Assembly (NCBI GenBank): GCA_008638375.1
Contig: VIRR01000549.1
Coordinates: forward strand, 62,001-126,000
Length of the DNA stretch: 64,000 bases
Origin: Nyssa sinensis
Taxonomy: Eukaryota; Streptophyta; Magnoliopsida; Cornales; Nyssaceae
Direction of reading: 5' to 3'
Shown piece after piece: positions 44,595 through 55,744 of this stretch. How positions within the stretch are numbered: position 1 is the stretch's first letter; every line of letters begins with the position of its first letter. Below the pieces are notes generated by a model, which saw nothing but the letters and a program-made list of their open reading frames with translations, was not told where the DNA came from and searched no databases. The translations under genes were made by a program, and so were the position numbers.

Positions 44595-47042
44595 TATAGA
44601 AAGAGAGAAAATAAAGAGAAAGAGAAAAGAGAGTGGTCTCGGGTGGGAAAGAAGAGAAGGAAAGAAGCAGAAAAGAGGGAGAGAAACAGAGCTCTGAAGG
44701 AGAGTTAGAGACCTGGTTCGAGCTCGGAGCAAGAGGGAGAAGGAGGGCACGGCTAGAGAGAGAAACGGCCGAGAAATTTGTAAGTGGGTCACTTCTGTTT
44801 CGATTTGTTTTAGAGCATTTCAATCGGTTTAAATTGTAGAACCTTGTAGAGCATCATGTAAGGATTAAAACGCAACAAAAATGATAGAAAACGGTTGAAA
44901 AATGAGGGAGAAAGAAGGAGGTGCAGGTCACGGCCATGAGGGGGGGATCTGGTTTTTCGTTGTGGTTGGAAGCTTCAAAACAGTATTAAAAAGCTCCAAA
45001 AATGTTTTAGAACAAGTTGGGATCGAAAGGGGCTTCGAAAACACGAAGAAAATCAAGTTTAAAAACTTGATTTTCTGAAAATCCGGTCACCGGCGCCGGA
45101 GAGGGTGACCGGAGCTCCGCCGGAAAAACGGGGGAAGAAGGGGGGTCTGTCCGGGTCCGGTCGGGTCGGTTCGGGTCCGGTTCGGGTTAGCGTGGACCGC
45201 CCCTGCCACGTGTCGGCTCACCGTTTAAAAGAAAAAAAAATGAAATAAACTAAAAAATAAAAAAATAAAAACCTGATTTGGACCGGGTTAGAAGGGGAAG
45301 GGGCTGAACCGGTCGGTTCAGTGAACTTTTAAACCGGTTTAGGGTTTTGGTTTAAAAACCCCCTGGTTCAAACCAAAGTTTAGGTTATTTATATTTTGAA
45401 CCCCAAAACTTTTAATAATTATATTTTGACCCCTTAGCCTTTAAGAAATTAGAATTTTACCCAAGACTTTTGGGTAATTATGTTCTGACCCTCATGAATA
45501 AAATATTAATAAATTATTAATTAAATTAATTAATTAATTAATTAATTAATTAAATTAATTAAATTAATTAAATATTCAAAAACATCCCGGAGTCCAAATG
45601 GGACAAGTCATTAGTGTATTTTGACTATCTCGACCATTTCGAGACCAATGGTGAGGTCCGTTTTACGAGACGGGGTCCCAAAAAATAAAAGACCCGTAGT
45701 GACCCGTAAAATTACCAAAATGCCCCTAACTTGAAACACTGTCAGACGAACTCCGAATTAGGTAAACAAATAGTGAAATTTTATTATCTCGAACATTCCG
45801 GACTCAACCTGTGGAGTCCGAATTGTGAAAAGAGGTCACGAAATGTAAGGACACGTGTAAAGTGCAAAATGACTGTTTTGCCCTTTTCAACCCTGGTGTC
45901 CGAATTGAGTTCTACGAGAACCTAGACTTATTTTCTTAAACGTTCAAAAACCAATGGTAGAGTTTAATTTAGCAGAATAGAAACTTATGAATTAAAGACA
46001 TAACATTTGATGAATAGCATAGATTCAAGTAACAATAGACTGAGTTGTAATTTCTACTTTTAGGGACATTGACAGGACAGGAGAGGGCGATCTGATCCTC
46101 CACATTTTCATTCGTCGGTTCAGTTACATATAGCGCACGATCTTCTAGGGTTGATACCAACCCATCAGGTATGGTGTTTTGCTAGTGTTAGAAATGAAGT
46201 TAAGTTAGGAATATTTGTGAATGACTGGAATGCTGTATGTGTTTATCTGTAATGTGTTTACCTGTTTATTTGGAATTGGTTGTTCACATGTTATGTGTTA
46301 ATTGTAAGTTAATAAAGTGAAGAACATGAATCATGATGTACGAACATATGAGATATGCATGTATATGAAACTGACTAGTGATTTATTTCTTATTGTTCGA
46401 GCATGTTATATTATTGAGATTCATGTTCATTGAGATTGCATTGGCATATTGGCATATGATGAATTCCTTGAGAACATGGCGTGGGTAAGCACATGGTGCT
46501 TTGCATTATGAGGGTGTAGATCCTGTGGTGAAAAACCCAAAATTGGCCATTGCATTGGTACTTCGTGCCATTGGGGAGTACCCGTAAATGAGACATGGGT
46601 GTGGCATAGAGTTGTGCATGGGTGTGTCATGCATACCATTCATATATATTACTGCGATGTTTGAATGTCATTTAGAAATAAATGTACACTTTGCACATGC
46701 CACGCCTTAGCTTTATTTCTGGCATTAGCATTTCATCATACCAGCAGTTGTGCTGATCCATTCGTGGGCAACATTTTCAGATGAGGATCCTCCAGCCACA
46801 TGAGACTTAGTGATGCCCTGAGAGGGCGAAGCACGTGATGTATTTGTGATCCATGAGACTTGTATTTTGTTATGTAAGGGCTTAAGCCAGAATGACTGAT
46901 GAACAATGTATTCGATGTTACTTTATGTATGGATGATGATGGACGCATGTTTAGTGAATTTAATTACTTTTGTCCTTTTATTTATTTTACTTTCTGTCTC
47001 GTTACTCGCGCCCCGGGTTCGTCGGAAATTCGGGGCGTGACA
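44163..47042 (+). repeat. 3' LTR of the Gypsy element
   Basis: It is nearly identical to 36063-38948. Visible differences include one fewer GTGTGCCGG repeat, a shorter GA run, GGGTTAGCG for GGGGCGGGCG, and isolated substitutions such as GAATTTTACC for GAATTTGACC. Confidence 0.96.
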
Positions 47043-47047
47043 GCAAT

Positions 47048-47402
47048 CGTCATCGCAGAGGAGGAAATTTCTCCTTCTTATAGCAGAGGCCTCTCGTGCC
47101 CTCCGATCAACAAAAAACACAAGAACAGAACAACATCGATCATTGCACCCCTCCGATCATCGCCCCCCACCGCTAACAGTGTCAGTTGTTTGCGACAAAT
47201 CGTTCCCCACAGATCATTCCCCTCAATTTCTTATTGTTCTAAGATATTGTAAAGATTCGAAAATTTGGAATAGAAAAAAAATTTTTTTAACGCTATGAGA
47301 ATGTCCTTAATTTCTAATTAATTTAATTTTGAAAAAAAAAATAATAATAAAAATGACATAAGACGCGAACGGACACCCAGAGACGTCAAAACAAATAATA
47401 CT
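47048..47402. other. MULE segment right of the Gypsy insertion
   Basis: It continues 35870-36062 once the Gypsy element and one GCAAT copy are removed. It is GC-richer to about 47240 (CTCTCGTGCCCTCCGATCAAC, CATCGCCCCCCACCGC) and then AT-rich. It is possibly captured host sequence. No gene recognised. Confidence 0.35.
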
Positions 47403-47407
47403 GATAT

Positions 47408-47496
47408 TGAGCCAGCTTTATACCAACTTTATTTACATTCAAAATTAATAGATGAAATAAAATAAAATAAAAATATGAATAAAATGTAAAGTATGG

Positions 47497-47544
<48 letters not shown>

Positions 47545-50500
47545 GTGTGTGGTGGAAAATGAATAAAAGAAGAAACAAAAGAAAAAAAGAAGAAATGGGA
47601 AGAAAAGAGGAGACATGTGGTGCAGGTCTCGTGAAAACAGAAAAGAGAAGAGAGAAAGAAGAAAAGAGAGAAAAAGGGAAAAAGGAGAGAAAGGAAAGGG
47701 GGTGAGGCGGCGGTGGTCGCGAGAGAGAAACGGACGGGGCTGCGGACAGCGGTGGTCGCGAGGGGGGAGATCTGGTCGACGGCCATCGCGTCTCGCGTGT
47801 CCAAGCTCGTGACGGATTTGCGACGGATTTTGGATTGCGATTGGGGTTACGATTTTGTGAGTTGTGTTGCGATTTTTTTTTTTTGTTTTTGTGTGTTGGC
47901 TGTATGGGTTTGGCGCAGAGATGGATGAAGACCAGAGGGAGCGTAGGAGAGATCAAATCAAAGGCAAATGTTGAGGCGTGAGAGAGGGATTTGATGTGGT
48001 GATTTCGGTGTAACAGGGAGGATTCTGATACGGCTTGGAGTTGTGTGAGTGGATGTTACGGTTTGTGGGGTTTCACTGTTTCTACCATTTCAGTTGAGAA
48101 CAGAGGAAGTTGAGGAGCAGTAGTAGGGTCGGTTGACTTGGGTTTGGGTTGATTTTCTCTCGGCTGAATCTGGTTTACGCCAGGGTGTTGGGATGTTCTG
48201 GATATCGTGTAGTAGCATGAGAAATCGAACCGTAGCCGTTGTTTTGTTCGGATTGTGGTGATTTTGTCTCAATGGTAGCAGTGTGTTAGTGCATGTGTTT
48301 GTGTATTGTTAGAGCAGAAGGGAAAACTGAAAAAAGGGAGAGAGCCGAGAATTTTCAGAGTTGAAATATGGCTGCTGTTTAAGAAGGCAGTTTCGGTCCA
48401 AGGGACGGTGCTTGGTCGTCGAGTGGGTCGAGTTTGTGGGTCGATTTGGTGCAGCAGGTTCGGTGGGCGCCGTTGGTCACTGAGCTGAATCTTGAGGCTG
48501 TTACTGGAGTTGCGTCGGGTCGAGTTTGTGCAGGTGGGAATTTTTGATCCAGCCGTGTTGGAGATTGAGGCCACGGTGGACTGTTCCGACATGTTGGAAG
48601 CTTGATATAGGTGTGAAATTGTAAGGGATCAATGCGTATATATATATTTATATTATGTAGATGTTACGGGTTGTGGTTGCCTCTATTTTCTGCTGCTTTT
48701 AAATTTCCGTTTCCAAGTTGAGAACAGTGGTTGCTACTGCTGTTGGAATTAGGCATGAAGATGATGTTTTGTTTGGAGTTGCGGCTGTTTTGGTTGATGG
48801 GTGTTAAATTGGAGAGACATATATATATATATATATATATATATTGTATGTTTATGTGATGTGTTTGAACGGAGGGGAAATGGCGGCAGCATGGATTGAG
48901 GCATGGTCTCATGGGGCATTTTAATGATTTGTTTTTAAGGGAATTCAATGGTTGAATTTTCTTGAAAATAGGTACAGCAGCACAGGCCCTTCAAATTAAT
49001 GGGCTAAGTTCATGTTGATTTCAAACTTGAAGCAGAAAGTTTTATACTGGAACATGGAAAGTTTATGTGGGTTTCATGCTGCTGTTATGGTTAGTTTTAA
49101 TTAGTGAGGAAACGAGGAAAATGACGAGATGGACAAGGGATTGGTTTGGATTGTTTTTACCTGCACGAAACTTTGTGATTGAAAGCTTTCGTGCTATGAG
49201 ATCGAGAGAGAGATGATTAACCGATGGAAGGCCGGGGCAAGACACATGGTCGGGGCTGGTTTGTGCAGCGGTATTGATCACCGTTTTGCCCCGGTTACAT
49301 CTCGAGATCTTTGAGTGGGAATGAGGAAACTCAGCCGGGATAAATTGAGAGTTTTGACGTGGGGTTTTCATAGGAGTCACCTGCGGTTTCTAAGTGACTT
49401 GCAGCTTGAAGGGCCCATTGACTGAGGGAAGTAATGCAATATTAGTTGTAGCTTCAACCTTACAGTGGTGTAATTGTTGGAGACTACGGGCTTTAACCTT
49501 GCTTGTGGAAATTGAGGCTGCTGATTGGGGAGACTCTGCACAGTAATCTGATGAGAGGAAGGGAAAGTTATTCAATATCTGATGGATGGGATGATAAAGG
49601 GACGGACTTTGTCAGGATCATCATCTGCTTGGGGGAAAAGGGTTGAAGAAGCTGATGAAACTGGATTTAAAATGACTGGCCGACTCGATCAACCTGCGGG
49701 TGTGTTTTCTTCAACTGCTGAACCATGGACTGGAGAGCAACCTCAAACTCGGGATGCACGAGGGTTTGGTTCACGCTTGACTGCAAATTCTCCAAAGATT
49801 GGCTGAGTGGAGATAAGCATAAGCTTGATATGATTCCAGTGGAGGACTAAGTTACTTACGGGTTGATTGGATTGCATAGTGGACACCGCTTAGTAGGGTT
49901 GTGACCAACCCTATCAGGTATGATATTTTACTAATGTGAGAAATGAGATTAAGCTTAGGAGTATTCGATAAGATGATTGAATGTTCTCTATGCGTAATTA
50001 CTATTAGGAAACCACTTAGAATTCGATTGTTTATATGCTCACGCGTTCTTTATGAATCTATGGGTGTTATGATTTACTTCTTGAGTTGTCATCATATGTG
50101 ATTTATGTTTTAGAAGGATCGCTGATATTGCGACATGTAGAATTGTATAAGTGTTGGGATTGATCGAGCATGACACGTAGATTTATGGATGAAATCTTGT
50201 AATTTAAATGTTATTGTTAATCTTAAATGTGATGCATTATTTAAAGCATGTTGCATATGCTTATGAAAGGGATGTTTCATTTGAACTGTATCATTGCATG
50301 ATGAAATCATAGCATATTGGCATCGTGTGATTTCTTGAAAGCATAGTGTGGGTCAGCACGAGGTGCTTTGCATTATGAGGGTGCAGATCCTGTGGTGAAA
50401 AACCCAAAATCGGCCAATAGGTACTTGCCTGCCTGACGGGTTCCGGACCGTGAAGCGAGACATACAAGGTACTCATGCCGACGGGGAAGGACCGTATCAT

Positions 50501-51185
50501 GAGACATGGGTGGGCATAGAGTTACATGGGTGTGTCACGCATCCTGTTCATATATTGCATACTGTTCATATACTGTCATCATGACATCGAATGCCATATA
50601 GAAATAACTGTACACTTGCACATGCCACGACCTTAGTTTTGTTTCTTGCATTAGCATTATATCATACCAGCATGTTGTCGCTGACCCATTCGTGGGCACA
50701 GGTTTCAGATAAAGCTCCTGGCACGTGGGACTTGATGAAATCTTGGAGAAAGGAGAGGAAATGAATTTGGAAGAATATTTGAGCCCTTGGGGCGTATTTA
50801 GACATTATAAAAGATTGGTGTATTTCTGAAAAGAATGGAAATGACATTGTGTATTATAATAAATAATGAATTTGTGATCTTTTAGTTTAAGTGTAGGAGT
50901 AGACGTGATGGATTGTATAAGTAGGTGATGTATATTTAACTTTGATAGAGTTGTGGCCATCGAGTGAGGATGGATTGTGACTGTTGTATATATATATGTT
51001 GTATTGTGTTTATCAGGGGGAAAGGGTTCGAAAAACAAAGGAGGTGCTGCCGAAATTTTTAGAAAATTAAAGAACTCTATTTAATTTGTCGTAAATTCAT
51101 AAATCTGTTTAATTATCTTTTATTTTATTTACTTTCTGTTCGTCAGTCGCACCTCGGGTTTCGGTCAGAAATTCGGGGTGTGACA
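47408..51185 (+). mobile_element. Solo LTR of a Gypsy family related to the neighbouring element
   Basis: It starts TGAGCCAGC, ends GGGGTGTGACA, and is flanked by the 5-bp duplication GATAT (47403-47407 and 51186-51190). The second half aligns with the Gypsy LTR: TAGGGTTGTGACCAACCCTATCAGGTATG (49887) with the 38050 region, GTGCTTTGCATTATGAGGGTG...GATCCTGTGGTGAAAAACCC (50365) with 38400, and GTCAGAAATTCGGGGTGTGACA with the LTR end. The first half shares only the layout (AT-rich start, TA run, GA-rich tract). With no internal region, it arose by LTR-LTR recombination. Its many short ORFs are not genes. Confidence 0.85.
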
Positions 51186-51190
51186 GATAT

Positions 51191-51463
51191 ACATGAGAGA
51201 TGAGAGAGAGAGAGAGAGACGGAAGTGAGATGGAGTGGGAGTGGGGAGAGAGAGAGAGTGTTGCAATTGAGAGAAAGAAAAAATAAAGAAGAAAAAATAA
51301 AAAAAAATATTATTAAAATATAAGGGTAATTTGGTAAATAGACCAACTCCCGTTAACGCCGTTTGGAGACAAGTCCTGATAGGGGAACAGTGTTATTTTT
51401 GAAACTATAGGGAAGGTTTCTGTAATTTTCAAAAATCTTAGGGGAGGTAAGTGTAATTATCTC
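51191..51463. repeat. MULE right arm and right terminal inverted repeat
   Basis: A GA-rich tract (51195-51260) is followed by the inverted repeat ending GGGGAGGTAAGTGTAATTATCTC. The target duplicate AAAAAAATA starts at 51464. Confidence 0.85.
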
Positions 51464-51472
51464 AAAAAAATA

Positions 51473-51858
51473 TTATATTCACTTTCATATATATTTAATA
51501 AGTGTTCTAATATATATCATTTGATCTTTATTGCAGGTTAATCGGGATTATTGCGCTGCTGTCTTTCTGTTTTGTATCGGGACTTATTATTTTTATTTAT
51601 TTTTTCTTTTCATGGACATCTGTAATTACATTTTCTGAGATAATTTTTAATATTTTTGTACTTATTGTTAACTTGTACTTTTATAAATGTAAGTAATTAG
51701 TAATATATATATATATATGATTCCACTGGCTTTCTTTTAATATATTGATTTCAGAATATTTGAATTTTATTATATATCAGGATGATTGATATAGGTTTAA
51801 ATAGGAATAAAACAAATAATTCAGGTAAAAAAAGGGGGCAAAAAAAAAAACACAACTT
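51473..51858 (+). other. 3' flank of E1 between the array and the 3' subterminal block
   Basis: The stretch 51473-51575 is the partner of 1-110 (reverse complement). A pyrimidine-rich TTTGATCTTTATTGCAG (about 51521-51537) could be a splice acceptor; E4 keeps a CAG at the same place. The rest is AT-rich. Confidence 0.6.
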
Positions 51859-52026
51859 TTAGCGATGCACACACAGGCGTCGCTAAAAGAAAAGAAACCA
51901 TTTTTAGCGATGCTTTACATTCGTCGCTAAATCAGGATAATCAACTATTAGCGACGCACACTAAGCGTCGCCAAAGGGACCTATTAGCGACGCCCATTGT
52001 GTTCGTGTACAGTATTTGCGACGCAC
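51859..52026 (+). repeat. 3' subterminal repeat block of CACTA E1
   Basis: Repeated TTTTAGCGATGCAC, GGCGTCGCTAAAAG, TATTAGCGACGCACACTAAGCGTCGCC and TATTTGCGACGCAC motifs end abruptly at the 5' terminus of E3. No CACTA 3' end (TTTGTAGTG) is present at the junction, so the block continues beyond E3. Confidence 0.75.
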
Positions 52027-52322
52027 CATCACAACAAAAAAACATATTTTTGGCGACGCTCATTATTAGCGACGCACGAAAAGCGTCGCTAAAAGTCACT
52101 TTTCGCGACGCCTAGTCGTGTGTCGCGAATAATATGAAAAAAATTGTGAAAAATTAGGCGCGAAACTATTAGCGACGCGCACATGACTATTGGCGACGCA
52201 CAGAGGCGTCGCTAATAGGGAAAATAATTGGCAACGCTCGATTAGGCGTCGCAAATAGTGACAATTTAGCATTAGCGACGCTCAGGGTCTTATTAGCGAC
52301 GCTCAGTGAGCGTCGCTAATAA
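52027..52322 (+). repeat. CACTA subterminal repeat block and 5' terminus of E3
   Basis: It has the highest density of the GCGTCGCTAA motif in the window, often as facing pairs such as TTAGCGACGCTCAGTGAGCGTCGCTAA (a near-perfect hairpin at about 52293-52319). It is CpG-rich against an AT-rich background, so it is a likely methylation target. Confidence 0.88.
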
Positions 52323-52328
52323 GCCCCC

Positions 52329-52545
52329 CCATTTTTATATCCGCCGACCTACTTTCTTTTTCTTCTCACGCTGTCTCTCTCACTAATTTTTCTTTCTCTG
52401 TCTCTGTCACTCCCTTGTTGCAAGCACGAATCGGACAGCGGTGGACGGCGGTGGACGACAGTGGATGGCGGTGGACGACGGTGGACGGCTCATTGGACGG
52501 CCCATTCGGCGACGGCAAAGCTATTCGGTGACGGTGATGGTAGAT
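52329..52545 (+). promoter_or_regulatory. Candidate promoter and leader of E3
   Basis: CCCATTTTTATATCC lies just inside the subterminal block. A CT-rich leader (TCTTCTCACGCTGTCTCTCTC) and a repeat-rich stretch GGTGGACGGCGGTGGACGAC follow. The same arrangement in E1 supports a promoter role; transcription is not shown. Confidence 0.45.
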
Positions 52546-55500
52546 TTCATATTCTTTCTTTCTATTTTTGGAAAAATCTATCAAATCTGCATTATTCTTT
52601 TGTGGTTCAGTTTAGATTTGTTTTTTATACCACCAAAGACAAAGTGAAATAGAGATTTGTTGGTTGATCCTTTTACTGTTTATTTCAGGCCATTTTTTCT
52701 CCCTTATTTTACTGTTTATTTCACACACACAAATTTGTATAGGTTTTTGTTGTAAGAACTTGGTGCCTGTAGTCGTCTCTTTATATTGGTTAGTGTGAAC
52801 ACTTGCAAGAGGTAACATAGTGAAATCAACTGCAAATAAAATTTAATTTGTAAGATATTAAATATTTTAATTTTATATTATGACAAGTGCCAAATTAGAA
52901 GTTTAAATATAATTATATTTTATTTTTTTAACAAAATAATAAACTAATTATCTTTATATTGCCCTATAATTTAATACAAATATTAAAAAAATGATGAACA
53001 TTAGAGGCCAGCAGAAGAAACTTAACTATCAATAACTGCTAGTCTGAATGACTAACATATAGAATAAACCATGAGATGTCATTTGATCATCATTAGTGTT
53101 GTTAGTAGTCTTTTTTATTATTATTATTTTGGATCACGAATAATTCGAATCTTATTTGTTAATAAAATTAGTACATAAATTTAAAAATCATATTTTTAAT
53201 ATAATAATTTTTTTTATAAGTAAAGTTTGTAAAATAATAAATGAGAAAAAACTTAATAAGCCTATTATATATAATCGAATTGGATTATTAAGTGATCAAA
53301 TTAGTCCTACTCTTTTATGCAAACAAATGGATGCTAAATCTGGCTTATGTTATGCAGCCAAATTGTGCTTTTTAATGTAATGACTATCTACCTTCTTTTA
53401 TTTTATTTTTAATGTTCAGACAAAAAACCAGGTACTATTGCATGCCAACAATTTTTTGTTATCTCCCTGTTGTATGTATCTAAAATTTTGTAAGAATAGG
53501 TTGTTGGTACAAGTTGTTGGTATAATTATTCAAATGCCAACTACTCTAGCAAAAATTATTACTCATTCACCAATAAAGTCAAGAGTCAATGTGATTGCAA
53601 ATAATTATTCAAGTTGTTGGTATAATCATTCAAAGTTGTTGGTATAATTATTCAAAGTTGTTGGTATAATTTTTATTACTAATGACTCTTTCGTTTTCTC
53701 TTAATATTTCTATATTTTTCTTTCTTCCTCCTTATATAAAAATCCATAAGAAAGATTTTATTATTAATCTACCTGAATCTTTTCTTTTATTATCAAATTT
53801 TTTCATCCAAACAAACTAGAAGTTTCTTCTAACTTTCTATTAAGCCATCATTAAAATAATAAAATTCTTTATTTAGGGAGTTCATATGAATATAAAAAAA
53901 AATTATAGGTATAAAAAACATTTCCTGAAGTGTTGACATCAGTCAATTTCATTGTCCTAGCACATTTGTTTAAACATTGATGAGTATACTTTCTCCTTTT
54001 GATCATTTGTTTGGTTTTATTAATCACTTTTGAGTTCCAATTTTGGGAGATTCAGACTCTATTGAAGCATCTGATTTCACTATTTGATGCATTTCCACTC
54101 CTCACTGTATGCTACCCTTAACTACTACTTCAAAACTAAGTTAACACAAAAATGTGAAAGGAAAATCAAATTAGGTCTAATTTCTTAATAACTAAGAAAT
54201 AAAAAAAACTCCTCATCCAAAAAAAAAATCAAAATTAAAATATTATTAATAAATTAGTTAATAAAGACTAATTACATTATATTTATAAACTAAAAGAATA
54301 CGGATCTAAATAAGAATTTACTATTAAAAGACTACGGATCTATATAAGAATTTACTACTTCTTTATGATAGACTCAATATAATTAAAAAACTAAGAAATC
54401 TCAAAAATTGAAAAATTCAGCATAAATAAATGTTAGGCCTTTTAAAAAAATTAAAAACTAGATGAAATAAGAAAAACATAACAACAAACGGAAACCAATT
54501 TAAAATTTCTTAAACAAAATAATTACAAATTTAAAACTTATTATAAATAATAAAAAATCTAATTGCGTAGCCTAAATGAAAAAATTTTGTTTAAAAATTG
54601 AAAAGTTAGGTAACCCGAAGTCTAGTTTGTTTGCCGTCTCATATCAAAATAAGGTAGTTTCGAATATAAGTATGTGAAGGTAACTATTTTTACTTAAAAA
54701 TTGACTTTAAGTTGGATTGTTCTATCTTAATTAAATTTTGATGGGAAGAAATATTTCTTGTTGAGATGGAAATTCCTTGAAATCTAGACACATGAGTGCA
54801 TTTGGACATTTTTTCATGTATGTGTTCATTCAACATGTGTTTTTCCATGGCTGTGTTTTTTCCCCTCTTGTGTTTCATGTATGTGTTCATTGAACTGCAA
54901 CTTGAACCCTAATCCCTTGCTCCTGAGTTCCTCTAAACAATAATTTTTATTTTTTTTTTGTTTTAGCTTCCAAGTAATAAGAGTTCTTGAGTCCTATAGA
55001 TTGAGAGATCAATTAGATACAATAGACCTATTAGGTTAGTTAGTGGTTTTAGGTAGCAATTGATTTATTTTTGTTGGTTAAGTTGTTATTGTCAGGTGCC
55101 AAGTAAATAATTCTTGATGAATGACCTTAATTAATAGATAAAAATTGAAAGTTAGGTGCTTTTACTTGTTAGCACCAAGATCAATATGTTTTCTATTGGC
55201 ATTTTCAATGCTATTATTAATGGTTTTTTAAAGCAAAACTCTGTCTGACAATCAGAGTTTGCACTTACACTAATGAATTTTTTAATTGCATTCATGTAAG
55301 CCTAGCGCCGTTCGGGAGTCATTTTCATCACATGTGAATCTTGTCGAAAATTTATTCGCGATTGGGCTCCTGTGTATGAAAATCGATTCTTGAATTGTCC
55401 AGAGAGGACAGTTCGGGAATGCATAAATCTGCATTGCAATCAATAGCGCATATGCTTGAATATTTCACTATGATAAAATTTCATTACGGTCTCCTATTGT

Positions 55501-55744
55501 TCTCTGGGTATATATTTAGGCGTGCTAAAGTCTATCTCGTATACTTGGAGAACTGTGGGGAGATGCTGCCAAAATTTTGTCGAAGTGGAATCAAGCATTT
55601 GCTTTGCTGCTGATTGTAATGTAGATTGTGCATTCACGAATGGGATAGGACCACCTTACCCTTTAGAGAGACGTTAGAGGTGATAGGATTCATGTTTCAT
55701 ATTTATAACGAGTATCATTTTTGACTTGTATTAGGTAGACGAAA
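52546..55744 (+). other. 5' intron-like region of E3, no gene
   Basis: This is AT-rich DNA. The part 54720-55480 is shared with E5, and 55310-55480 with E4. A roughly 22-base phrase, AAGTTGTTGGTATAATNATTCA, is repeated at 53510 and three times in tandem at 53608-53670. None of the ORFs shows similarity to a known family. Confidence 0.55.

Larger units (their letters stand above)
36063..47042 (+). mobile_element. Ty3/Gypsy chromodomain retrotransposon, nearly intact and young
   Basis: It has LTRs of 2886 and 2880 bases (TGTTATAACATG ... GGGCGTGACA), a 5-bp target duplication GCAAT (36058-36062 and 47043-47047), a tRNA-iMet primer site, gag, pol in the Gypsy order (RT, RNase H, integrase), a C-terminal chromodomain and a polypurine tract. 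The domain set resembles the Tekay/Del group of chromoviruses. The two LTRs differ by only about a dozen substitutions that I can count plus simple-repeat lengths, which suggests a recent insertion. Confidence 0.97.
34005..51463. mobile_element. Mutator-like element carrying gene fragments (Pack-MULE), with two LTR insertions
   Basis: The ends form an inverted repeat: left GGGTAAATTACACCTACCTC, right (reverse complement) GAGATAATTACACTTACCTC. The match remains good for about 85 bases and is looser to about 150. It is flanked by AAAAAAATA on both sides. The empty site is preserved at 1-140 of this window. No MULE transposase is present. The unique DNA is 34005-36062, 47048-47402 and 51191-51463, about 2.7 kb. 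It includes a DEAD-box helicase fragment and at least one unidentified coding-like fragment. The Gypsy element and the solo LTR inserted later. Confidence 0.88.
29077..52026 (+). mobile_element. CACTA element E1 (non-autonomous, carries a B3 gene fragment); interrupted by a MULE and by E3
   Basis: The 5' end CACTACAACAAATAC at 29077 leads into a subterminal block, a TATA-like site and a CT-rich leader with a GTAAAT donor at 29532. The interior contains no TNP2 or gene 2 sequence but holds a B3-domain fragment. A 161-bp array (32745-33965) and the 3' flank (33966-34004 plus 51473-51858) match those of E4. A 3' subterminal block (51859-52026) follows, into which E3 inserted. The true 3' terminus should lie beyond E3, outside the window. 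The MULE occupies 34005-51463. Confidence 0.72.

Noticed and set aside
47429..49806. Several ORFs of 60-175 codons
   Set aside because: They lie within a solo LTR defined by a target duplication and contain simple-repeat peptides; no domain was recognised.
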